Positions 24,757-35,000 of a stretch of DNA of 64,000 nucleotides are shown here, one piece after another. Below the pieces are notes generated by a model. The model was not told the DNA's origin, ran no database searches, and saw only the letters and a list, made by a program, of their open reading frames with translations. A program made the translations under genes and the position numbers. Positions within the stretch are counted from its first letter, which is position 1. Each line of letters starts with the position of its first letter. This stretch comes from Clostridiales bacterium (lineage in GTDB: Bacteria; Bacillota; Clostridia; Peptostreptococcales; Anaerovoracaceae): the NCBI GenBank assembly GCA_009911365.1, contig QXXF01000005.1, forward strand, positions 186,001 through 250,000. The letters are read 5' to 3'.

Positions 24757-25287
24757 TTAGATGATTTGTATTTGACATGTTTTCATGGCCCGCAGCGCGT
24801 TCTCGTGGCTTTTTGGCGTTACTCCAGCGCAGCAGGATGCATCTACGGACACCGGGACTTCTGGTAAAAAGGCTTTTGCGATCATGGCATTGGAAATCAC
24901 GCAAATATCCGTGCACAAGCCAACAAGCTCAATGGATTCTGGAGCCTCGCCGGAGCGTTCCAGCTCCATGAGCATGATGCCCAACTCTTTGGAGCCAAAG
25001 GTGTTTTTTTCGATCATCGGTGAATCCTGGGGGCGAAATAGCTGGCTGGAAATTTCCCAGCCAGGACTCCCTTTGATGCAGTGAGGGACGGGCAGGTTCT
25101 TTCCTTCCTGGGTATCCAGGTAATGTTCTTCGTGGGTGTCAGCCGTAAAAATGACAAGGTCGCCTTGTTCATCGTATTTTTTGATCTTGGTATTGACGTT
25201 TTCCACGATTTCCTGTGCTTCCAAGGTCCCCAAAGCACCGTCTATAAAATCATTTTGCATGTCAACGACAATTAATAATTTACTCAT
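24757..25287 (-). CDS. Isochorismatase-family cysteine hydrolase (nicotinamidase-like)
   Basis: 176 residues. The triad is visible: Asp in IVVDMQNDFIDG, Lys in MIEKNTFGS and the nucleophile Cys in GLCTDICVISNAMIAKA. Metal-site residues D and H occur in TADTHEEHY. The pattern fits PncA-like nicotinamidases, which recycle nicotinamide released by sirtuins, and two sirtuin loci (one dead) lie nearby; other cysteine hydrolases in the family cannot be excluded. It is convergent with the ABC ATPase. Confidence 0.85.
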   Translation of the reverse strand: MSKLLIVVDMQNDFIDGALGTLEAQEIVENVNTKIKKYDEQGDLVIFTADTHEEHYLDTQEGKNLPVPHCIKGSPGWEISSQLFRPQDSPMIEKNTFGSKELGIMLMELERSGEAPESIELVGLCTDICVISNAMIAKAFLPEVPVSVDASCCAGVTPKSHENALRAMKTCQIQII

Positions 25288-25469
25288 ATGCAGCCTCCTG
25301 TTTCGTGGTTGATAGCTTTTATAAAGGATATATCAGAAATGGACATTGCGCAAGTGAAAAGAAGCAGAAACTTCGACAGAATGACTTTTAGGCGCGGCTT
25401 GTGAAATAATAGGGACAGAAGATGCGTTTATGGAAACGAAAAAATAATGAAAAATAATGAAAAAAACTA

Positions 25470-25499
25470 TTGAAATCTATAGGGGATAGATTGTATAAT
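25470..25499 (+). promoter_or_regulatory. tRNA-Thr promoter
   Basis: TTGAAA at 25470 and TATAAT at 25494, 18-base spacer, 12 bases before the tRNA. Confidence 0.75.
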
Positions 25500-25511
25500 A
25501 GTCAAGTACCT

Positions 25512-25586
25512 GCTACTGTGGCTCAGGGGTAGAGCAGCTCACTCGTAATGAGCAGGTCGTCGGTTCAAATCCGACCAGTAGCTCCA
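25512..25586 (+). tRNA. tRNA-Thr (anticodon CGT)
   Basis: Acceptor GCTACTG/CAGTAGC, anticodon stem GCTCA/TGAGC with loop CTCGTAA, T-loop GGTTCAAATCC, and encoded CCA. Confidence 0.95.
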
Positions 25587-25592
25587 GGAAAG

Positions 25593-25634
25593 CCTTCCGT
25601 ATCCAGTATTATGATGGATCCGGGAGGTTTTTTG
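25593..25634 (+). terminator. Terminator after tRNA-Thr
   Basis: CCTTCCGTATCC pairs with GGATCCGGGAGG (one mismatch, one G-U), followed by six T. Confidence 0.8.
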
Positions 25635-25787
25635 CTTATCGGCGTTTATAAGAAAGCCTTTGTGGCATATGAAAGGTATAGGTGGAAGCGTCGAAGCAGT
25701 GTGGTGTGAAGAGGCGTTTCATTAGGGAACCGGACCTTGGGCCTTTTCCACAGCGATTTGCGGTATGAAGGAAATGAGGAGGCGGAC

Positions 25788-26516
25788 ATGAGAAACAAAG
25801 AATTTGTCAAGATCGTAGAAGAAAGTGAAAATATCGTGTTTTTTGGCGGTGCGGGCGTTTCCACAGAAAGCGGGATTCCCGACTTTCGGTCAGAGGAGGG
25901 GATCTACAAAGCCTGGACCGAATACGGCAGGCCTTCGGAGGAAATTATCTGTCGGCCATTTTTTGATCGGAAACCAGAGATCTTCTTCGATTATTACAGA
26001 AAGAATCTCCTGTATCCTGAGGCAAAGCCAAACGAAGCCCATTATGCGCTGGCCCGTTTGGAACGGCAGGGCAAAGTGAAAGCCGTCGTTACTCAAAATA
26101 TTGATGGGCTTCATCAATCGGCGGGAAGCAAAAATGTCATTGAACTGCACGGTTCGGTGTTGCGGAATTATTGTATGAAGTGCGGAGCGTCCCACAGCAT
26201 GGAGTACGTACGACAGGCCATAGGCGTTCCTCTTTGCGAAAACTGCGGCGGGATCGTAAAGCCGGATATCGTGCTTTATCAGGAAGAAGTGAAAAGTGAT
26301 GTGCTGGACCTAGCGGTCAAAGCCATCAAAGAGGCGGAAACCTTGATCGTAGGCGGGACCTCTTTAGTGGTATATCCGGCTGCTGGATTAGTGGAGCATT
26401 TCCAGGGAAAAAAACTGATACTCATCAATAAGTCTCAGACCCAGTATGATGAGCGGGCCGATTTAGTGATCCACGATTCCATTGGGGAAGTCTTTGCGGG
26501 GCTGGAGGAGTTTTAA
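25788..26516 (+). CDS. cobB: NAD-dependent protein deacylase, Sir2 family
   Basis: 242-residue sirtuin. The NAD site GGAGVSTESGIPDFRS, catalytic His121 in ELHGSVLRNY after TQNIDGLHQSAGS, and zinc ligands Cys129, Cys132, Cys150 and Cys153 are all present, so it is intact, unlike the SirTM remnant at 20 kb. It removes acyl groups from lysines, releasing nicotinamide. The start follows ATGAGGAGGCGGAC; the longer frame begins 17 codons upstream without a site. Confidence 0.92.
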   Translation: MRNKEFVKIVEESENIVFFGGAGVSTESGIPDFRSEEGIYKAWTEYGRPSEEIICRPFFDRKPEIFFDYYRKNLLYPEAKPNEAHYALARLERQGKVKAVVTQNIDGLHQSAGSKNVIELHGSVLRNYCMKCGASHSMEYVRQAIGVPLCENCGGIVKPDIVLYQEEVKSDVLDLAVKAIKEAETLIVGGTSLVVYPAAGLVEHFQGKKLILINKSQTQYDERADLVIHDSIGEVFAGLEEF

Positions 26517-26661
26517 CGAGTAAAAGCAGCGTACATGCGGATCGGATTGTTTTCGTCATCCATGACCATTTGGGAACGTTCCACTTTTCGTGAAACCAGC
26601 GGGCAGCCTGGTTCTCGAGATCAGGCCGTTCCCGCAGTTTTATGATCATTGATTCGGACAT
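26513..26661 (-). pseudogene. GNAT acetyltransferase remnant
   Basis: Starts with a good site (AAAGGAATTTTCATAAC) as MSESMIIKLRERPDLENQAA then RWFHEKWNVP, the N-terminus of a GNAT-family acetyltransferase. Immediately after, another frame gives RSQMVMDDENNPIRMYAAF and stops, which looks like the C-terminal end. The acetyl-CoA-binding centre is deleted. It overlaps the Sir2 gene end by four bases. Confidence 0.65.
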
Positions 26662-26816
26662 GTTATGAAAATTCCTTTCTTAAACCTAATGCGGAAAATA
26701 TCAACAAGTATACCATATAGAAGGGAAAAAGGCCATGGAGCCAGCGTTCAATGCAGAAAGTTTTATCGACCAATGCCCGAAGGAAAATTCTTTTTTGCAA
26801 AGATATAAATTTCTAC

Positions 26817-26846
26817 TTTACATACTAGTACCTTTTATTGTATAAT
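26817..26846 (+). promoter_or_regulatory. tRNA-Arg promoter
   Basis: TTTACA at 26817 and TATAAT at 26841 with an 18-base spacer. Confidence 0.7.
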
Positions 26847-26866
26847 AATCTTCGTCAGTTAAACAA

Positions 26867-26943
26867 GCGCCATTAGCTCAGCTGGATAGAGTAGCGCACT
26901 ACGAATGCGAAGGTCTGGGGTTCGAATCCCTAATGGCGCGCCA
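26867..26943 (+). tRNA. tRNA-Arg (anticodon ACG)
   Basis: Acceptor GCGCCAT/ATGGCGC, anticodon loop CTACGAA, T-loop GGTTCGAATCC, encoded CCA. The first anticodon-stem pair is G-A. Confidence 0.95.
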
Positions 26944-26944
26944 G

Positions 26945-26981
26945 AAAAAGCAACCTTGATAACAAAAAGGTTGCTTTTTTT
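26945..26981 (+). terminator. Terminator after tRNA-Arg
   Basis: AAAAAGCAACCTT pairs with AAGGTTGCTTTTT, T-rich tail. Confidence 0.85.
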
Positions 26982-27080
26982 CATAAGGTGACAAAGGGAT
27001 AAGGTTTATATTTTTATGCTGCATTTGTTTGCAGTTTATGGTTCTGATATGCTATAATAGCAATCAGCAAAGTACTGTAA

Positions 27081-27149
27081 TACCTGAAAAGTGCCCAATC
27101 AAAAGCATGGCGCTTTGAAGAGCCTATCGCTTAGGGCTTGCCAAAGGTA
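27081..27149 (+). ncRNA. Candidate structured leader RNA (three-way junction) of the V4R-GGDEF operon
   Basis: TACCT (27081) pairs with AGGTA (27145-27149) to close a junction. Inside, AAAGTGCC (27088) pairs with GGCGCTTT (27109-27116) around a 13-base loop, and GAGCCTA (27120) pairs with TAGGGCTT (27132-27139, one bulged G). A TATAAT box lies just upstream (about 27052). The 3' closing arm runs into AGGTAGGAAGGAAA, a possible ribosome site. I could not match it to a riboswitch class I know. Confidence 0.4.
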
Positions 27150-27172
27150 GGAAGGAAACAGAGAAAAGAACG

Positions 27173-27748
27173 ATGGAAAACATTTTTAAATTGAAGCAGG
27201 AAGAAAACAAACCAAGCAAAAAGGCGAGCAACTTCACATGGGAAGGCCTGGGAGACATCAAAAATGGCAGAGCGAACCTGGGAGAAGAAACACCGGTCCT
27301 AGTTTACCGTTTGTTAGAATTTACAATGTTGGACGTGCTGACAAGAGAATTCGGAGAGGAAAAAGCCTTAGATTTGTTTCGCAAAGCAGGTTTTCTCGCA
27401 GGCAAGGAACTAGCGGAAAATCTTTTAGATTTGCGGCAGGATTTCAGCGGCTTTGTTTCCCAACTCCAAAAGGTTCTTAAAGATTTGAAAATAGGGATCA
27501 TGAGGATCGAAGAGGCTGATGAAAAGGCGGAATCTCTCATGCTGACTGTAGGCGAGGATCTAGATTGCAGCGGACTGCCTAATACAAACGAAGTGGTCTG
27601 CCATTACGATGAAGGCTTTTTTGAAGGAGTGTTGTACGCATATACAGGGAAAAAATACCGAGTAGTGGAAGTCGATTGCTGGGCGAAGGGAGATCGGGTA
27701 TGTAGGTTTCAAGGCCAGCGGTTGGTCTCTCAGCATGAAGAGGAATAG
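27173..27748 (+). CDS. V4R-domain (4-vinyl reductase) sensor protein
   Basis: 191 residues. After a basic, low-complexity N-terminus (about 35 residues) the protein has the V4R fold: LVYRLLEFTMLDVLTREFGE, FRKAGFLAGKELAENLL, and the C-terminal VCHYDEGFFEGVLYAYTGK followed by VEVDCWAKGDRVCRFQG. The Cys pair near the end matches V4R proteins that bind metal or small hydrophobic ligands. It is encoded just before a GGDEF protein (4-base gap), so it probably passes a signal to that enzyme. Confidence 0.85.
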   Translation: MENIFKLKQEENKPSKKASNFTWEGLGDIKNGRANLGEETPVLVYRLLEFTMLDVLTREFGEEKALDLFRKAGFLAGKELAENLLDLRQDFSGFVSQLQKVLKDLKIGIMRIEEADEKAESLMLTVGEDLDCSGLPNTNEVVCHYDEGFFEGVLYAYTGKKYRVVEVDCWAKGDRVCRFQGQRLVSQHEEE

Positions 27749-27752
27749 AGGC

Positions 27753-29009
27753 ATGGAAGCAACACCACAGGAAAAACTGTTTGAATATTTACGACAGATC
27801 ATTTTTGAGGAAGAACCACAATCCATTCAGATCAAGGAATTGCCAGAGGATCTGCGGGATTTAGGGAGTGGGCTGCAGCTCCTGGACCTTTGGATGGGAG
27901 AGGTAAAACGTCTGAGTCTAGCCCTAAGCGATGGCGATCTAGACGCGGATCAGCCAAGACCAGACAACGTTCTCGCTGATCCTTTAAAATCCCTGCAAGC
28001 CACCATGAAACATATCGCATGGCAGGCAAAGCAGATCAGCAAAGGGGATTACAGCCAAAAGATAGATTACATGGGCGAGTTCTCCATGGCCTTCAATGAC
28101 ATGACTCTCCAGCTGTCTGAAAAGCAGGAAGCCTTGGAAAAGAGCAGAGATGACGCCATCAAAGCAAAGCAGATGCTGCAGGAAGTCATGGACGGGCTGG
28201 AACGTTATTTTATCATTTTAGGAGAAAAAGACCAGCGAGTGCGTTATGAAAACGATGCGTTTCGGAAACTTCAGGCAGTGGACCCAAAATTTGCGGAGCA
28301 GTTAAAAATTCAAACCTGCAGCGGCATCTCCGGACCCAGGGAGATGAAGCGAAAATGGGAAATCGAGATACAGACAGAAAAGGGCGATGGACAGCAGGGC
28401 AATCGGTACTTCGTTGTGGACGCTAACTTTCTCCTTTGGAATGAAGAACCTGTTATTGCCTGCATCATTGAAGACATTTCAGAAGAAAGGCGAAAAGAAC
28501 AGAAAATCCAAGAAGTTGCCTTTTTCGACGCTTTAACGGGTTTGCATAATCGGCGTTATATTATGGCGATCTTAGAAAAATGGCTGGAAGAAGCGGATCC
28601 ATTTGTCGTCACCTTCATTGACCTGGACAATCTAAAATTCGCCAATGACGAAGCGGGCCACGAAGAAGGGGACAAGTATATCAAACAGGCGGCGGACCTG
28701 CTGACTTCTGTGAAGGGGACCACGGAAGTCGCACGGATCGGAGGAGACGAATTTCTGCTGCTGGTAAAAAATTGCAGCGAAGAAGAGTTGCATCAGGAAC
28801 TGGAAGAAAAGAGAACAAAGCTGTTCCAGATGGGGCAAGCGGAAAACGCGTTTTATCTAAAGAGCTTTAGCTATGGTATCGTGGAAGCGGATTCTTTGAG
28901 CAGTAGCAGATACAGGAGCGAGCTCTTGCGCGAGGCAGATAAACGCATGTATGAATATAAGATGAAAAACAAACCAAGAATCAAGCGTTCGACAGAAGAA
29001 AAGCTGTAG
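27753..29009 (+). CDS. Diguanylate cyclase (GGDEF) with HAMP-like and PAS-like regions
   Basis: 418 residues, cytosolic. Residues about 40-130 include a helical HAMP-like stretch ([33 protein letters not shown]) and a coiled coil; a PAS-like region follows ([17 protein letters not shown]). The C-terminal GGDEF domain has [25 protein letters not shown] and the intact active site [11 protein letters not shown], so c-di-GMP synthesis is expected. No RxxD inhibitory site is obvious. An ATG six codons earlier overlaps the V4R gene; the chosen start follows AGAGGAATAGAGGC. Confidence 0.9.
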   Translation: MEATPQEKLFEYLRQIIFEEEPQSIQIKELPEDLRDLGSGLQLLDLWMGEVKRLSLALSDGDLDADQPRPDNVLADPLKSLQATMKHIAWQAKQISKGDYSQKIDYMGEFSMAFNDMTLQLSEKQEALEKSRDDAIKAKQMLQEVMDGLERYFIILGEKDQRVRYENDAFRKLQAVDPKFAEQLKIQTCSGISGPREMKRKWEIEIQTEKGDGQQGNRYFVVDANFLLWNEEPVIACIIEDISEERRKEQKIQEVAFFDALTGLHNRRYIMAILEKWLEEADPFVVTFIDLDNLKFANDEAGHEEGDKYIKQAADLLTSVKGTTEVARIGGDEFLLLVKNCSEEELHQELEEKRTKLFQMGQAENAFYLKSFSYGIVEADSLSSSRYRSELLREADKRMYEYKMKNKPRIKRSTEEKL

Positions 29010-29020
29010 AAGGAGAAATC

Positions 29021-30271
29021 ATGCAATTAGATGCTTTGATAAAAAAAGCCCCCTTGGTGGCACCCATGAGTCAATATGAGGAGGTGTTCTGGGGAAATCC
29101 TGATTATGGACAGGAAAAGGAACTGCCCTTCGGCATCGCAGATATCGAAGACGCGGAGGCCAGACTAGCCAGATTCGCGCCATATATCAGAAAAGCTTTT
29201 CCAGAGACTGAGGCAGCAGGGGGCATCATTGAATCACCATTAAAAGAACTGCCTGCCATGGGACAGGCTATGGAAATAGAAGGCAGGCTGTTTCTAAAAT
29301 GTGACAGCCATCTTCCAGTATCCGGTTCCATAAAGGCCAGGGGCGGCATCTATGAGATCCTCAAACTCGCGGAGACTATTGCCATGAAGCACCAGATGCT
29401 GGATGCGGGCGACGATTACGCAAAGCTGGCGGAAAAGCCTTTTCGTGAGCTGTTTTCCACCTACAGCGTGGCCGTGGGCTCCACGGGAAACCTGGGACTT
29501 TCGATCGGCATTATCAGTGCCAAGTTGGGATTTCAAGTGACCGTGCATATGTCAGCGGATGCCCGTAGGTGGAAGAAAGACCTGCTTCGAGAAAAAGGCG
29601 TAACAGTGGTGGAATATCCAGATGATTATCAGAAAGCTGTGGCAGAAGGCAGAGACGCTGCGGCCGCTGATCCAACATGTCACTTTGTGGATGATGAAAA
29701 TTCCAGAGACTTGTTCCTAGGTTATTCTGTAGCGGGAAAACGATTGAGGGAGCAGCTTGCTCAGCAAGATATTCTAGTAGATGAAAGGCATCCTTTGTTT
29801 ATTTATCTACCCTGTGGTGTAGGAGGTGCGCCAGGAGGCGTGACTTTTGGCTTGAAAACCGTTCTTGGGCCTCATGTCCACTGTATTTTTGCGGAACCCA
29901 CCCATGCTCCTTGCATGACCTTGGGCATGATGACAGGGCTTCATGACAAAATCAGTGTCCAGGATATCGGGCTTGATGGAAAGACAGAGGCCGACGGGCT
30001 GGCGGTGGGGAGACCGTCCAAGCTTGTAGGGACTGTGATGGAGTCTCTGCTCCAGGGATGCTATACGATTCAAGACCACAAACTGTATGAATATTTAAGG
30101 CTTCTTGCGGACACGGAAGGGATCTATATCGAACCTTCAGCCTGTGCGGGATTTGAAGGGCCGAAACACATGGTGTGCAGTGAGGAATGCCAGGCAACCC
30201 ACATTGTCTGGGCAACAGGCGGCGCGATGGTGCCGGAAGCGGAGATGAAACAGTACTGCCATAGAGACTAA
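29021..30271 (+). CDS. dsdA: D-serine ammonia-lyase
   Basis: 416-residue PLP enzyme that deaminates D-serine to pyruvate and ammonia. The PLP lysine is Lys105 in [22 protein letters not shown] binds the phosphate, and [15 protein letters not shown] and [18 protein letters not shown] are DsdA-specific. It lies 11 bases after the GGDEF gene with AGAAGGAGAAATC before the start, and may be co-transcribed with it. No dsdC regulator is adjacent. Confidence 0.94.
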   Translation: MQLDALIKKAPLVAPMSQYEEVFWGNPDYGQEKELPFGIADIEDAEARLARFAPYIRKAFPETEAAGGIIESPLKELPAMGQAMEIEGRLFLKCDSHLPVSGSIKARGGIYEILKLAETIAMKHQMLDAGDDYAKLAEKPFRELFSTYSVAVGSTGNLGLSIGIISAKLGFQVTVHMSADARRWKKDLLREKGVTVVEYPDDYQKAVAEGRDAAAADPTCHFVDDENSRDLFLGYSVAGKRLREQLAQQDILVDERHPLFIYLPCGVGGAPGGVTFGLKTVLGPHVHCIFAEPTHAPCMTLGMMTGLHDKISVQDIGLDGKTEADGLAVGRPSKLVGTVMESLLQGCYTIQDHKLYEYLRLLADTEGIYIEPSACAGFEGPKHMVCSEECQATHIVWATGGAMVPEAEMKQYCHRD

Positions 30272-30283
30272 AGGAGGCGGCTT

Positions 30284-30748
30284 ATGGACAAGCAGGCGCG
30301 CATGGAAGCATACTTGGAAAAGACCATGCATGAAAACAACGTGGATCAAAAGGAAACGATCAACGGCAGGATGAAATCCATCAAAATAGGCTGTTCCTTT
30401 GAAGAGAAATCCATCACACTAGGATTTCCCGTGCAGGACTGGCAAGCCAATCGAGGGGGCAAGATGCATGGCGGCATGATCTGTGCGGCCTTTGACATGA
30501 CAGCCGCTGCGGTAGCCCGGTTTTTCGCTGGTGAAAATTTTGCGCCTACGATCAGCTTGGATGTGAAATACATCCGGCCAGTAGAGCTGGGTGACACTTT
30601 AATCGTGACAGCCAAAGCAACGGCGACAGGAAGGCGGATCACCCAGATCGTGTGCGAAGCAGTCAGCAAAGACACAGGAAAGCTAGCGGCTACGGCAGCT
30701 ACTGTCTACATGAACGTGGACACGATCAAAGAAAAACAATCGATATAA
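30284..30748 (+). CDS. PaaI-type hot-dog thioesterase
   Basis: 154 residues. The hot-dog helix motif GGKMHGGMICAAFDMTAAAV and strand SLDVKYIRPVELGDTLIV are typical of PaaI/YbaW-type acyl-CoA thioesterases. The start follows AAAGGAGGCGGCTT, 12 bases after dsdA. Substrate unknown. Confidence 0.85.
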   Translation: MDKQARMEAYLEKTMHENNVDQKETINGRMKSIKIGCSFEEKSITLGFPVQDWQANRGGKMHGGMICAAFDMTAAAVARFFAGENFAPTISLDVKYIRPVELGDTLIVTAKATATGRRITQIVCEAVSKDTGKLAATAATVYMNVDTIKEKQSI

Positions 30749-30776
30749 AAGGACACGAAAAACACGCATTGAAAGG

Positions 30777-30802
30777 ACGGCTTTTCGGAAGGCCGTTTTT
30801 TT
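30777..30802 (+). terminator. Terminator of the V4R-dsdA unit
   Basis: ACGGC pairs with GCCGT around TTTTCGGAAG, followed by seven T. Confidence 0.75.
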
Positions 30803-30920
30803 GTGGCGTGAATGAAAGATAAAACAGCGGTGCTAACAGAGTTTCAGCGGGCACTCCTTCCAGCGAAAAGCGCAAAAGCTGATTTTATGAAAAGAAGTAG
30901 TATTTTTTTCATGCAATCTA

Positions 30921-30949
30921 TTGAATAAACATAGATAAAGATGTATAAT
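30921..30949 (+). promoter_or_regulatory. carAB promoter
   Basis: TTGAAT at 30921 and TATAAT at 30944 with a 17-base spacer. The short leader leaves no room for a PyrR attenuator. Confidence 0.75.
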
Positions 30950-30985
30950 TATCTGAATGAAAAAATTGGAGAAAAAGGAAACAGC

Positions 30986-32095
30986 ATGGAGAATAAGAAT
31001 GAAAAAAAGGAAGGCCTTCTTTACCTGGAAGACGGTTCTGTTTATAAAGGACACGGATTCGGATTTCCAGGAACAAGAGTAGGCGAACTAGTATTCAATA
31101 CTTCGATGACAGGATACCAAAAAATCTTGACAGACCCTTCTTACAAAGGGCAGGTCATCACTATGACATATCCGCTGGTAGGAAACTATGGGATCAGCGA
31201 TATCGACAATGAGTCAGGCAGCGTCCACGCTTTTGGGCTGGTAGTCAAGGACCTTTGTCAGGAGCCCTCTAACAGCAGGAGTATCAAGAATCTGGACAAA
31301 TGGCTACAGGAGCAGGAGACGCCTGGTGTTTGGGGCGTGGACACAAGGAAGATCACCAAGAAGATCCGCACGGAAGGCACGGTAAAGTGCGTGATCAGTA
31401 ATGAAGGGATCTCCATGGAAGAGGCCCGGACCCTATGTGGAGAAACACAGCTGCGGGGCGACTGGATGAAGACCGTATCCACGCCCGAGAGAACGACCTT
31501 GGGTTCTGGAGGCAAATACAAGGTGGCGGTTTTAGACTTTGGCGTAAAGACCAATATCCTCAAATCCCTGTTGAGCCGGGGATGTCAGCTGGAGTTATTT
31601 CCCTACGGCGCATCCGCTAAAGAGATCATGGCGTCTGATCCTGATGGGATCTTTCTCACCAATGGACCGGGAGATCCGGAGGAAGCCAGAGAAGCAATCG
31701 AGGAGACGGCCATCCTACTGCGTGACGCGGATGTCCCGATCTTTGGCATCTGCATGGGACACCAGATCCTGGCCTTAGCGGCAGGCGGCAAGACCTACAA
31801 GCTGAAATACGGCCACAGAGGAGGCAACCATGGCGTGTACGACAAAGAAACGAAACGCTCTTACATTACATCTCAAAATCATGGCTACGCAGTTAAAATG
31901 GAAAGCATCATGCTCAAGGGCATGGAAGTGACCCACCTCAACCTGAACGATGGCACGGTAGAAGGCATGGAACACCGGGACCTGCCTATCTTTTCCGTCC
32001 AGTTTCATCCTGAAGCCTCGCCAGGGCCAAATGACAGTGCGTACTTGTTTGATAAATTCGTAAATCTCATGAAGGGCGGTGAGGAACATGCCTAG
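30986..32095 (+). CDS. carA: Carbamoyl-phosphate synthase, glutamine amidotransferase subunit
   Basis: 369 residues. Makes ammonia from glutamine for CarB. The N-terminal small-subunit domain begins LYLEDGSVYKGHGFG; the class I amidotransferase domain has the nucleophile Cys in FGICMGHQILALA and the His/Glu in FHPEASPGP. The start follows AAAAGGAAACAGC; an upstream in-frame ATG lies inside the promoter and is rejected. It overlaps carB by 8 bases. Confidence 0.96.
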   Translation: MENKNEKKEGLLYLEDGSVYKGHGFGFPGTRVGELVFNTSMTGYQKILTDPSYKGQVITMTYPLVGNYGISDIDNESGSVHAFGLVVKDLCQEPSNSRSIKNLDKWLQEQETPGVWGVDTRKITKKIRTEGTVKCVISNEGISMEEARTLCGETQLRGDWMKTVSTPERTTLGSGGKYKVAVLDFGVKTNILKSLLSRGCQLELFPYGASAKEIMASDPDGIFLTNGPGDPEEAREAIEETAILLRDADVPIFGICMGHQILALAAGGKTYKLKYGHRGGNHGVYDKETKRSYITSQNHGYAVKMESIMLKGMEVTHLNLNDGTVEGMEHRDLPIFSVQFHPEASPGPNDSAYLFDKFVNLMKGGEEHA

Positions 32096-35000
32096 AAAGG
32101 CTTCTTTGAATAAACTGCTGATTATCGGATCAGGACCGATCATCATTGGGCAGGCGGCGGAGTTTGACTATGCCGGGACGCAGGCCTGCAAAGCCATTCG
32201 AGAGGAAGGCATCGAGACGATCCTGGTAAACAGCAATCCAGCGACTATTATGACAGACCAGGGAATCGCGGATAAGGTCTATATGGAACCTCTGACAGAA
32301 GAGGCTATGGAGCAGATTCTGGAAAAAGAGCGGCCAGACGGGATCCTGGCTGGTTTTGGCGGACAGACAGGGCTGAACCTGGCAATGGCACTGGAAGAAA
32401 AGGGCGTGCTAGGAAAATACGGCATGCGGCTGCTGGGCGTAAATCGGGAGAGCATTGAACAGGCAGAAGACCGAGAAGCCTTCAAAAATCTCATGCAGCA
32501 GATTGGAGAACCGATTCCTCCCAGCGTGATTGCCACCAATATCGAAGAATGCTATCAGTTTGTAAAAGTGATCGGCTATCCGGTCATCATCCGGCCAGCT
32601 TATACGCTAGGCGGCACTGGCGGCGGCGTGGCTACGAATGACAGAGAACTGGAGCTGCTGTGTCAGCGGGGGATCGAAAACAGTGCCATTAACCAGATCC
32701 TGCTGGAAAAATCCGTGGCCGGATGGAAAGAGATTGAATATGAAGTGATCAGAGATGGCCGGGACAACTGCATCATCGTATGCAGCATGGAAAACCTGGA
32801 TCCAGTAGGCGTACATACAGGAGACAGCATTGTGGTGGCTCCGACCCAGACTCTGCGGGACGAGGAATATCAGATGCTGCGGGATTCTGCAGTGAAGATC
32901 ATCCGCAGTCTGAAAATTGAAGGCGGCTGCAACGTGCAGTTTGCGCTTGACCCAGACACGGGCGACTATATTGTCATTGAAGTGAATCCAAGAGTGAGCC
33001 GTTCTTCCGCGCTGGCCTCCAAAGCCGCCGGATACCCAATTGCCAAAATCGCAGCAAAGATCGCTTTGGGGTATAGCCTGGACGAGCTAAAAAACTATGT
33101 GACCCAGGAAACAAGTGCCTGCTTTGAGCCAGTGCTGGATTACTGCGTCGTGAAATTTCCTAAATGGCCCTTTGACAAATTTCGCACGGTTTCTAGAAAA
33201 CTAGGGACCCAGATGAAGGCCACAGGCGAGGTCATGTCCATTTGCAGGACCTTTGAAAGCGCCTTGCTAAAAGCTCTGACCTCTGTGGAAATCAAGTGCG
33301 ATGGCCTGCGGATTCCGTTTGTTTCCAACCTGAACAATGAACAACTGATGGAAAAGCTGGCGGCCTGCGATGATGAGCGGATCTTCTGTGTCGCAGAAGC
33401 CTTGAGGCGGAACTTGATCGATGTGGAAGGCCTCTATGACATGCTGCGGATCGACCGTTGGTTCCTGAAAAAGATTAAAGGGATCATCGAGTTGGAGCAG
33501 AGGCTCCAGACCCAGCCCCTGACAAAGGAACTGCTGTACGAAGCGGAATCCAGAGGTTTTACGGATACAGAGATCCTCAACATGTCTGGCGTGTCCAGGG
33601 AAGTCCTGCAGGATATCCGGATCTATCATGACATTTTTCCAGTTTATAAAATGGTGGACACCTGCGGCGGTGAGTTTGACGCGGCAACGCCTTACTATTA
33701 CTCTTGCTACGATGATGAAGACGAAGTGGAAGTTTCTCCAGAGGAAAAGATCCTGGTGATCGGGTCTGGTCCCATTCGCATTGGGCAGGGCATTGAGTTC
33801 GACTATTGCTGCGTTCAAGGCGTATGGGCCATCAAGGACATGGGCTACGAGGCCATTATCATGAACAACAATCCGGAGACCGTGAGCACGGATTTCGACA
33901 CTTCCGACAAGCTGTATTTTGAGTCTCTTCATATTGACAATGTGATGAACGTGGTCAAGAAAGAGCGGCCTTACGGCGTGATCCTCCAGTTCGGCGGGCA
34001 GACTTCCTTGAATTTGGCGGAAAAGCTCAGCAGCCGGAGCATCAATATCTTAGGAACCCCTTACAAGTACATTGACTTGGCCGAAGACCGGGAAAAGTTC
34101 TGTGCGTTGTTAGACGAGATCGGCATTTCTGTTCCCGCAGGCCTAGCTGTGACCACCCAGGAAGAAGCTTTCTCTGCTGTGGAAAAATTGGGTTATCCAC
34201 TGGTGGTGCGTCCATCCTATGTGATCGGCGGCAGAGCCATGCAGGTGGTCTACAGCGATGTGGAGCTGAAGCGCTACTTGAAAGAAGCGGTTTCCATTTC
34301 CACAGAGCATCCTGTGCTCATCGACACTTATATCCAGGGAAAGGAAATCGAAGTAGATGCCATAGCAGACGGCGAGGACGTGCTGATTCCAGGGATCATG
34401 GAGCATATCGAGCGTACGGGCGTTCATTCCGGGGACAGCGTTTCCGTGTATCCGAACTTTACCATTTCCAAAGAAGTGGAAGACACCTTAGTGGATTATA
34501 CGAAGCGGATCGCTAAAGCGTTGAACATCATCGGCCTGGTGAACATCCAGTATGCTTACGATGGGAAGAAAATTTATGTGATCGAAGTGAACCCAAGGGC
34601 TTCCCGTACAGTGCCCATCTTGAGCAAAGTGACGAAAGTGCCTATGGTGAAGCTGGCGGTGGCCGCCATGCTGGGACACAAGCTCCGGGATTCCCAGTAT
34701 GGAACAGGTCTTTACAAAAAAATGGATTATTATGCGGTCAAGGTGCCGGTATTCTCCAATGCCAAGCTGACCAATATGGATATGGCCCTTGGGCCTGAAA
34801 TGAAGTCCACTGGCGAAGTCTTGGGAATTGATCAAGATCTGAACAAAGCCATTTATAAAGGATTTTTGGCCGCTGGAACCAAGATCCCGACCAGGGGCAG
34901 CGTTTTTGTGACTTTGCGGAACCCAGACAAAAACGTGGCTACGGCCAAGATCGTCAAACGGTACCAGCAACTGGGTTTTCACATCTATGCTTCGGAAGGG

